Below are positions 58,205-64,000 of a DNA stretch of 64,000 nt, in pieces. The notes beneath the pieces were generated by a model, which saw only the letters and a program-made list of their open reading frames with translations, ran no database searches and was not told the origin of the DNA. A program made the translations under genes and the position numbers. How positions within the stretch are numbered: position 1 is the first letter of the stretch; every line of letters begins with the position of its first letter. Origin of the DNA: Rhodobium orientis (GTDB lineage Bacteria > Pseudomonadota > Alphaproteobacteria > Rhizobiales > Rhodobiaceae); the NCBI RefSeq assembly GCF_003258835.1, contig NZ_NPEV01000011.1, forward strand, positions 49,410-113,409, given 5' to 3'.

Positions 58205-60112
58205 ATGGCACAATTGCGCCTCGGCTGGACCACGGACGTTCCTGAAAAGACCTTTTTGGCACCGGGCGAGGCCGAACGGCTCGCCCGCCTGGAAACCCTC
58301 AGGTTGGAGACGATCCTTGCCATCGTCGACTACGCCGTCCACCCGATCGTCGACATCAATTCCGGCGTCGTCTACGCCTATGAAGGCCTCCTCAGGAACC
58401 ACGACAAGCTGGCCTTTGAGACCATCGGCGAGCTCTTCGACTTCGCCTACCAGCACGACTTCCTCGCCGCCTTCGAGACGGCGCTGTTCGAAAAGCTGCT
58501 CGACAAGTTCATCCAGCTCCCGACCGGCGTCGACCACAACCTGTTCATCAATCTCGACGGCCGCGACATCGTCGGCGCCGACGACCCGCGCGGCGCCCTC
58601 CTCGACATGGCCCGCAAGCGCGGCATCGAGCCCTCGTGCCTGTGCTTCGAGATCGCCGAGAGCCACAAGGGCTACATGCGCCCGGCCTTCAAGGAGTTCA
58701 TCCAGAAGGTCCGCGCCAAGGGCATGCGCATTGCCGTCGACGACTTCGGCCGCGATTTCTCCGGCTACCACCTGATGTACGAATACGAGCCGGATTTCGT
58801 TAAGATCGACCGGTTCTTCGTCCAGGGCGTCGACACCAGCCACAGAAAGCGCCTGTTCGTCTCCACCATCACCCACCTTGCCCATGTCATGGGCGCGCGC
58901 GTCGTCGCCGAGGGCGTTGAGACCAAGGGGGAACTGGCCGTCTGCCGCGACATAAGCTGCGATTTCCTGCAAGGCTTCCTGGTCGCAAGGCCGTTCACGG
59001 ACCCGCAGCGCGCCCGGCCGTTCTATGCGTTCCTGTCCGACCAGCGCGCCGACAGCGACAGCGACCGCAATCTGCTGGTGCGCGGCGAGATCCTGCGCAT
59101 TCCGCCGATCGAGGTCGAGACGCCGCTGGAGACCGTGCTGTCGCGGTTCCGCATGTACCGGGAGTTCGACTACTTCCCGGTCATCAACAAGAACGGCGAG
59201 CCGCTCGGCATCATCCACGAGAACAGCCTGAAGTCCTACACCTATTCCCGCTTCGGCTTTTCGCTTCTGAACAATGCCGGCCTCGACATCAACCTGCGCC
59301 AGTTCGTCTCCAAGAGCCCGATCGCCGACATCAACGCCGACCCGGAGCAGATCCTCGACATCTTCGCCGGCGTCCTCAATTCCATGGGCGTCACCATCGT
59401 CGACGGCAGCCGCTATGTGGGGTTCCTCACCAACACCGCGCTGCTGAAGATGATCAACGAAAAGCGCCTGCGCCAGGCCCAGGACCAGAACCCGCTGTCG
59501 CGCCTGCCGGGCAACGGCTCCATCAACACCTTCATCGCCCATATCAGTGCCCACGTCGCCGAGCCGCGCAGCATCTGCTACATCGACTTCGACAACTTCA
59601 AGCCGTTCAACGACCACTACGGTTTTCATATCGGCGACCGGGCGATCATGATGTTCGCCGACCTGATGCGGAAGCATCTCGGCCGCCGCGGCGTCTTCCT
59701 CGGGCATATCGGCGGCGACGACTTCTTCGTCGGCCATATCGGCTCCGGCTTTGCCGAAACGATTACCGAAATCGCCACCCTGAAGGCCACGTTCCGGCGC
59801 GACGTGGAAAGCCTTTACTGCCCCGAGGACCGCAGCCGCGGCCACATCCGGGGCCGCGACCGCCAGGGCAACGAGGCCTGCTTCCCGCTCCTGGACTGCA
59901 GCGTCGCGGTATTGCACCTGGAGGCCGGCACCGGCGTCGACGGCCCGGAACGGGTCGCCCACGAGACGACGCTGCTAAAGCGCGAGGCAAAGGCGTCTCC
60001 GGTCGGCCTTTCCGTCTCCCGGCTCGAACAGCAGGACGGCAATGTCCTCGTTCACCGCGTCGACATGGCCAATGCCCTGTCGAGAATGCCGGAGATGTCC
60101 GGCGGCGCCTGA
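58205..60112 (+). CDS. EAL-CBS-GGDEF protein with a divergent GGDDF loop
   Basis: A 635-residue soluble protein with domain order EAL (about residues 40-280), CBS pair (about 300-430) and GGDEF (about 445-610), the reverse of the usual order. The EAL motif is EGL ('YEGLLRN'); 'EIAESH', '[10 protein letters not shown]', 'VKIDRFF' and 'AEGVETKG' look functional for phosphodiesterase activity. The GGDEF loop reads GGDDF (residues 503-507), so cyclase activity is doubtful. CBS domains suggest control by adenine nucleotides. The last 61 bases overlap the 3' end of the opposing murI gene. Confidence 0.85.
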   Translation: MAQLRLGWTTDVPEKTFLAPGEAERLARLETLRLETILAIVDYAVHPIVDINSGVVYAYEGLLRNHDKLAFETIGELFDFAYQHDFLAAFETALFEKLLDKFIQLPTGVDHNLFINLDGRDIVGADDPRGALLDMARKRGIEPSCLCFEIAESHKGYMRPAFKEFIQKVRAKGMRIAVDDFGRDFSGYHLMYEYEPDFVKIDRFFVQGVDTSHRKRLFVSTITHLAHVMGARVVAEGVETKGELAVCRDISCDFLQGFLVARPFTDPQRARPFYAFLSDQRADSDSDRNLLVRGEILRIPPIEVETPLETVLSRFRMYREFDYFPVINKNGEPLGIIHENSLKSYTYSRFGFSLLNNAGLDINLRQFVSKSPIADINADPEQILDIFAGVLNSMGVTIVDGSRYVGFLTNTALLKMINEKRLRQAQDQNPLSRLPGNGSINTFIAHISAHVAEPRSICYIDFDNFKPFNDHYGFHIGDRAIMMFADLMRKHLGRRGVFLGHIGGDDFFVGHIGSGFAETITEIATLKATFRRDVESLYCPEDRSRGHIRGRDRQGNEACFPLLDCSVAVLHLEAGTGVDGPERVAHETTLLKREAKASPVGLSVSRLEQQDGNVLVHRVDMANALSRMPEMSGGA

Positions 60113-60852
60113 CGCCCGGACGTAAAGACGAACTCCGCGATTGGTCCGACGGCAGACCCCCCGCAGCCGTCGTCACCGTGCGCGCCGAGCACCACGCCGA
60201 GCTGCCGGGCGATCGCGCCGGCGGGATTGAGGAACGCCACCGGCCATGGGGCCACCTCGGCCATCAGATCGGCCAGGAACGGATAGTGGGTGCAGGCGAG
60301 CACGACGATGTCGGTGCGTGCGCCATCCCGCTCGGCAAAGCACGGCGCGATTTCGGCCCGAAGCGCATCCATATCGACTGGCCGGCCGGCGAGCCGGTCC
60401 TCGGCAAGGGCGGCCAGATGCACCGCGCCGACCAGCGTGACCTTTGCCGCCGGCGCAAACTGCGCGATGAGGTCGAAGGTGTAGTCCCGGCGCACCGTGA
60501 CCGGCGTCGCCAGCACGCTGAACAGGCCCGATTTCGTGCGCTCGGCCGCCATCTTGATCGCCGGCACCGTGCCGACGAAGGAAATGGCGTGCCGCGCCCG
60601 GAGATCGGCGAGCACCAGGGTGGAGGCGGTGTTGCAGGCGATCACCACGGCATCGGGCCGGTAGCGCGCGATGAAATCCCCCAGGAGGTCGACGATGTGG
60701 GTCCGGAGCGCCTCCTCCTCCCAGTCGCCGAAGGGAAACGCCGCATCGTCGGCGATGTAGACGATCTCCACGTCCGGCAATTGCGCGACGATCTCGCGGA
60801 CGACGGAAAAGCCGCCGAAGCCGGAATCGAAGACCAGCACCCGCCGGCTCAC
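60052..60852 (-). CDS. murI: glutamate racemase
   Basis: A 266-residue enzyme that supplies D-glutamate for peptidoglycan. Both catalytic cysteines are present: Cys in '[10 protein letters not shown]' (about residues 70-79) and in '[11 protein letters not shown]' (about 182-192); '[11 protein letters not shown]' (about 8-18) has the catalytic Asp-Ser. The start overlaps the trmJ stop codon (ATGA), so both are one transcript. The C-terminal '[13 protein letters not shown]' is encoded within the 61-bp overlap with the opposite gene. Confidence 0.95.
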   Translation of the reverse strand: MSRRVLVFDSGFGGFSVVREIVAQLPDVEIVYIADDAAFPFGDWEEEALRTHIVDLLGDFIARYRPDAVVIACNTASTLVLADLRARHAISFVGTVPAIKMAAERTKSGLFSVLATPVTVRRDYTFDLIAQFAPAAKVTLVGAVHLAALAEDRLAGRPVDMDALRAEIAPCFAERDGARTDIVVLACTHYPFLADLMAEVAPWPVAFLNPAGAIARQLGVVLGAHGDDGCGGSAVGPIAEFVFTSGRQAPPDISGILDRALAMSTR

Positions 60853-61685
60853 GCCCCGGCCTCCGTCTCGCCATCATCGGCGGGCGGTGCGACAACGCCC
60901 TTGCGGGCGCGCCGGCGCGCGGCGATCTCCTCCGGCGTCAGCGGTCCGACCTCCAGCGCCGCGATGACGCCGCGCAGCGTCCGCACCTCCTGTTCGGTCA
61001 GGCTCGCCTTTTGCAGGATGCCGCGCAGGTTCCGCACCATCACCGGCCGCTTGTCGGCCGGCCGGAAGTAGTTGACCGAATCGAGCGCCGTCTCCAGGTG
61101 ATCCATCAACCGCATCAGATCGTCCTTGGAGGCCGGCAGATCGGCGCCGTCGTCGAACGGAAGCACCCCGCCGAGCGTCGCCTTGCGCCATTCATAGGCC
61201 GTCACCAGCACCGCCTGCGCGACATTGAGCGAGGAAAAGGTCGGATCGACCGGCAGCGTCAGGATGGCATCGGCCAGCGCCACCTCGTCGTTGGTGAGGC
61301 CCCAGCGCTCGCGCCCGAACATGAGGCCCGTGGCAACGCCCTTTTCCATCAGCCCGGCCATGCTGGAAGCCGCCTCGTCGGGCCCGACCACCGGCTTGGT
61401 CATTTCCCGGGACCGCGCCGTCGTCGCATAGACCACGGCCAGGTCGGCGACGGCCTCTTCGGGCGTCGCGAACAGTTTGACGTTGTCGATGATGTGGTCG
61501 GCCCGGCTCGCCGCGGCCCGCGCCCGCTCGTTCGGCCAGCCGTCGCGCGGATTGACGAGGCGCATTTCGACAAGCCCGAAATTGGCCATCGCCCGCGCCG
61601 CCGCGCCGATGTTCTCGCCGAGCTGGGTTTCCACAAGGACGACGGCGGGGGGACGGCCGCCGGAAGGCGTTTCGGATTTGGACAT
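60849..61685 (-). CDS. trmJ: SPOUT-class tRNA methyltransferase, TrmJ-like
   Basis: A 278-residue RNA methyltransferase. The SPOUT (TrmH/TrmJ) domain has '[20 protein letters not shown]' (about residues 16-35), '[10 protein letters not shown]', '[20 protein letters not shown]' (about 112-131) and '[16 protein letters not shown]' (about 145-160), with a C-terminal helical extension. TrmJ methylates the 2'-O of residue 32 in certain tRNAs. ATG at 61685 chosen because the preceding in-frame residues are unconserved. Confidence 0.9.
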   Translation of the reverse strand: MSKSETPSGGRPPAVVLVETQLGENIGAAARAMANFGLVEMRLVNPRDGWPNERARAAASRADHIIDNVKLFATPEEAVADLAVVYATTARSREMTKPVVGPDEAASSMAGLMEKGVATGLMFGRERWGLTNDEVALADAILTLPVDPTFSSLNVAQAVLVTAYEWRKATLGGVLPFDDGADLPASKDDLMRLMDHLETALDSVNYFRPADKRPVMVRNLRGILQKASLTEQEVRTLRGVIAALEVGPLTPEEIAARRRARKGVVAPPADDGETEAGA

Positions 61686-61954
61686 GGAAAAGCGGTCTCG
61701 AGCGAAGGTCGGCGCCGCGCCCTTCGGCAGGGCGGCGCACGACGTATGGGAAACGGACGGTCGGCGGAACCTGCCGGCCGTTTGCGGCTCTTTAGAGGAA
61801 TTCGCTGCGGTTTTGAACCATTGCCGACGCCAATGGACGCACCTCCCCCATTGCCGGAACCACGAAACCTCCGTGCCGTTAATATACCGGCACAACCAAT
61901 GCGCGCTCGGCCGCCGGATGCGTGCCTGAGCCGCGAGCGAAAGAGGGAAACATC

Positions 61955-62524
61955 ATGACCGATCTTGTCCCCACGTCGTCCGAGATCACCGAGACCCTTC
62001 ACGACAACTGGGTCTGGTTCCTGATTCTCGGCATCGTCCTCATCATCGTCGGCATCTTCGCCGTCGCCGCACCGCTGGCCTCGTCCATCGCGGTTACCCT
62101 GGTGCTCGCCATCGCCCTCATCGTCGGCGGCGCGGCCCAGGCCATCCAGGCATTCCGGGTGCAATCGTCCGGCGCCTTCATCTGGCATCTTCTCGTCGCC
62201 ATTGCCGCCATCCTCGGCGGCATCGCCATCTACATCCACCCGCTCATCGGCACCCTGGCGCTGACCCTCGTCGTCGCCGCGGTGTTCCTGATGCAGGGGA
62301 TCTTCCAGTTGCTGCTGGCGCTGAACCTGCGCCGCCACAAGGGCTGGCTCTGGCTGCTCGCCTCGGGCGGCGTCTCGATCCTCGTCGCGCTGATGATCTT
62401 CACCGGCTTTCCGGCATCGGCCGCCTTCGTCCTCGGCATCCTCGCCGGCATCTCGATCGCCTTCAACGGCTGGAGCTACATCGCCATCGCCCTTGCGGCA
62501 AAAGACGCTGACCCCGTCGTCTGA
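61955..62524 (+). CDS. HdeD/DUF308 family membrane protein
   Basis: A 189-residue protein with six hydrophobic segments, starting with '[20 protein letters not shown]' (about residues 26-45); '[20 protein letters not shown]' and '[20 protein letters not shown]' follow the HdeD pattern. HdeD of E. coli belongs to the acid-resistance island, but family members are widespread and mostly unstudied. ATG at 61955 follows AGAGGG. Confidence 0.88.
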   Translation: MTDLVPTSSEITETLHDNWVWFLILGIVLIIVGIFAVAAPLASSIAVTLVLAIALIVGGAAQAIQAFRVQSSGAFIWHLLVAIAAILGGIAIYIHPLIGTLALTLVVAAVFLMQGIFQLLLALNLRRHKGWLWLLASGGVSILVALMIFTGFPASAAFVLGILAGISIAFNGWSYIAIALAAKDADPVV

Positions 62525-62627
62525 CAGGCGTCGCGATATCCCCGGCGCGGCGGGATACGGACCTGCCGCGCCGGCCTATCGTCATATGCGGCCAATTGAA
62601 TATCGCCTCTAGTTCCAACGCCCATCT

Positions 62628-62655
62628 TTGCCATTGGCCCCCGCTTTGCTATAGG
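62628..62655 (+). promoter_or_regulatory. possible sigma-70 promoter of icd
   Basis: TTGCCA (62628-62633), 16 bases, TATAGG (62650-62655), about 80 bases before the icd start. Matches both consensus boxes at four of six bases; low confidence. Confidence 0.35.
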
Positions 62656-62733
62656 GGCGCGGAAAAGTCGCACATCCCCCCTTTGCCGGCACCGTGCCGT
62701 GCAGCCACCCGCAACCACGAGGTCCAACCGAAA

Positions 62734-63945
62734 ATGGCGAAGATCAAGGTCGATAATCCGGTCGTCGAACTCGACGGCGACGAGATGACCCGCATCATCT
62801 GGCAGTTCATCAAGGAAAAGCTGATCCATCCCTATCTGGACATCGACCTGAAATACTACGACCTCGGCATCGAAGCCCGCGACGCCACCGACGACCAGAT
62901 CACCGTCGATGCCGCCAACGCCATCAAGGAGCACGGCGTCGGCGTCAAATGCGCAACCATCACGCCCGACGAGGGCCGCGTCGAGGAATTCGGCCTGAAG
63001 CGCATGTACCGCTCGCCGAACGGCACCATCCGCAATATCCTCGGCGGCGTCATCTTCCGCGAGCCGATCATCATCCGGAACGTGCCGCGGCTGGTGCCGG
63101 GCTGGACCCAGCCGATCATCGTCGGCCGCCACGCCTATGGCGATCAGTACCGCGCCACCGACTTCCGCTTCCCCGGCAAGGGCAAGCTGACGATCAAGTT
63201 CGTCGGCGAGGACGGCAAGACCATCGAGCACGACGTGTTCGACGCGCCGAGCTCGGGCGTCGCCATGGCCATGTACAATCTCGACGAGTCGATCCGCGAC
63301 TTCGCCAGGGCCTCCCTCAACTACGCCCTGATGCGCAAGGTGCCCTGCTACCTGTCGACCAAGAACACCATCCTCAAGGCCTATGACGGCCGCTTCAAGG
63401 ACATCTTCCAGGAGGTCTACGAGGCCGAATTCGTCGACAAGTACAAGGAAGCGGAGATCTGGTACGAGCACCGGCTGATCGACGACATGGTCGCCGCCTC
63501 GCTGAAATGGTCCGGCGGCTATGTCTGGGCCTGCAAGAACTACGACGGCGACGTGCAGTCCGACACGGTGGCCCAGGGCTTCGGCTCGCTCGGCCTGATG
63601 ACCTCGGTGCTGATGTCGCCGGACGGCAAGACCGTCGAGGCCGAGGCTGCGCACGGCACCGTCACCCGCCACTTCCGCCTGCACGAGCAGGGCAAGGCGA
63701 CCTCGACCAACTCCATCGCCTCGATCTTCGCCTGGACCCGGGGCCTCGCCCACCGCGCCAAGCTCGACGACAACGCGGCGCTGAAGAATTTCGCTGAGAC
63801 GCTGGAGCGGGTCTGCGTGGAAACGGTCGAGTCCGGCTCCATGACCAAGGACCTCGCCCTCCTCGTCGGCCCGGACCAGCAGTGGCTCTCCACCACCGCC
63901 TTCCTCGACAAGATCGACGAGAACCTGCAGAAGGCGATGGCCTGA
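62734..63945 (+). CDS. icd: NADP-dependent isocitrate dehydrogenase (eukaryote-like type II)
   Basis: A 403-residue enzyme of the TCA cycle that makes 2-oxoglutarate, CO2 and NADPH. '[20 protein letters not shown]' and '[14 protein letters not shown]' (about residues 91-104) with the isocitrate-binding serine, '[14 protein letters not shown]', '[20 protein letters not shown]' with the metal-binding Asp, and '[20 protein letters not shown]' fit the homodimeric type found in eukaryotes and alphaproteobacteria. ATG at 62734 is the conserved start. Intact within the window. Confidence 0.96.
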   Translation: MAKIKVDNPVVELDGDEMTRIIWQFIKEKLIHPYLDIDLKYYDLGIEARDATDDQITVDAANAIKEHGVGVKCATITPDEGRVEEFGLKRMYRSPNGTIRNILGGVIFREPIIIRNVPRLVPGWTQPIIVGRHAYGDQYRATDFRFPGKGKLTIKFVGEDGKTIEHDVFDAPSSGVAMAMYNLDESIRDFARASLNYALMRKVPCYLSTKNTILKAYDGRFKDIFQEVYEAEFVDKYKEAEIWYEHRLIDDMVAASLKWSGGYVWACKNYDGDVQSDTVAQGFGSLGLMTSVLMSPDGKTVEAEAAHGTVTRHFRLHEQGKATSTNSIASIFAWTRGLAHRAKLDDNAALKNFAETLERVCVETVESGSMTKDLALLVGPDQQWLSTTAFLDKIDENLQKAMA

Positions 63946-63977
63946 CGCCAGTGGGCGCAACGGCAGTCAAGGACAAG

Positions 63978-64000
63978 GCGCGCGGGCATCCCCCGCGCGC
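63978..64000 (+). terminator. GC-rich hairpin after icd, cut by the window edge
   Basis: GCGCGCGGG (63978-63986) and CCCGCGCGC (63992-64000) can form a 9-bp stem 33 bases after the icd stop codon. Whether a T-run follows is outside the window. Confidence 0.5.

Noticed and set aside
57980..59962. A 660-codon minus-strand frame opposite the EAL-CBS-GGDEF gene
   Set aside because: Same reason: no domain, biased composition, covers a well-supported gene.

Overview
The window looks like a chromosomal segment of a GC-rich purple non-sulfur alphaproteobacterium, most likely of the order Hyphomicrobiales (Rhizobiales). The phototrophic part rests on a light-harvesting LH2 beta/alpha gene pair (32995-33399) with PpsR/CrtJ-type operator sequences upstream and a PucC-type assembly transporter downstream. 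The order assignment rests on gene order: ATP synthase zeta subunit - purC - purS - purQ - purL - bolA - grxD - rpsD - murI - trmJ - icd is a housekeeping neighbourhood known from that order. Genus cannot be read from the sequence alone. Most of the window is core genome; accessory signals are few and small.

Layout. 1-3.3 kb (minus strand): polyamine-type ABC transporter (two permeases, binding protein) and a ureohydrolase, with a divergent LysR regulator. 4.5-10.7 kb (plus): pirin, a TrpXYZ-type ABC transporter, sfsA, map, radC. 10.9-13.2 kb: a CHASE4-GGDEF-EAL cyclic-di-GMP protein. 13.2-16.5 kb (minus): MerR (CueR-like) regulator, two paralogous small methyltransferases around a cyclophilin-like protein, a small cytochrome c, and an enol-lactonase-type hydrolase. 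16.6-18.8 kb: MoxR ATPase and CoxE-type VWA protein. 19.1-21.5 kb (minus): a GH114-like glycosidase with RTX repeats and a flavin reductase. 21.9-27.4 kb (plus): a complete branched-chain amino acid (liv) transporter. 27.6-31.2 kb (minus): glutathione-dependent formaldehyde oxidation (fghA, adhC) with a FitAB/VapBC toxin-antitoxin pair and a secreted hypothetical protein between the two.

31.8-35.1 kb is the photosynthesis-related locus: a general-stress-like protein transcribed away from pucBA, the pucBA promoter region, pucBA and pucC. Then follow an orphan TrpB2 gene, an AT-rich orphan membrane-protein gene (36.7-37.2 kb, the clearest foreign DNA), a P1/S58 peptidase, a DUF2259 secreted protein, and purB.

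From 40 kb to the end the window is dominated by purine synthesis (purB, purC, purS, purQ, purL), with the PurS/PurQ/PurL parts of a three-component FGAM synthetase spread over about 11 kb and interrupted by DUF3592 proteins, a diguanylate cyclase and an MscS channel. bolA/grxD (Fe-S), rpsD, an EAL-CBS-GGDEF protein, murI, trmJ, an HdeD-like protein and icd close the window.

The most notable points are the tandem PpsR-type sites before pucBA and the unusual repeat-bearing protein opposite them; the methyltransferase/cyclophilin-like/methyltransferase operon; an alpha/beta-hydrolase whose nucleophile serine is glycine; a 61-bp convergent coding overlap between murI and a cyclic-di-GMP gene; and a perfect 21-bp palindrome overlapping the toxin-antitoxin promoter region. 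No rRNA, tRNA, CRISPR array, insertion sequence or prophage was recognised.
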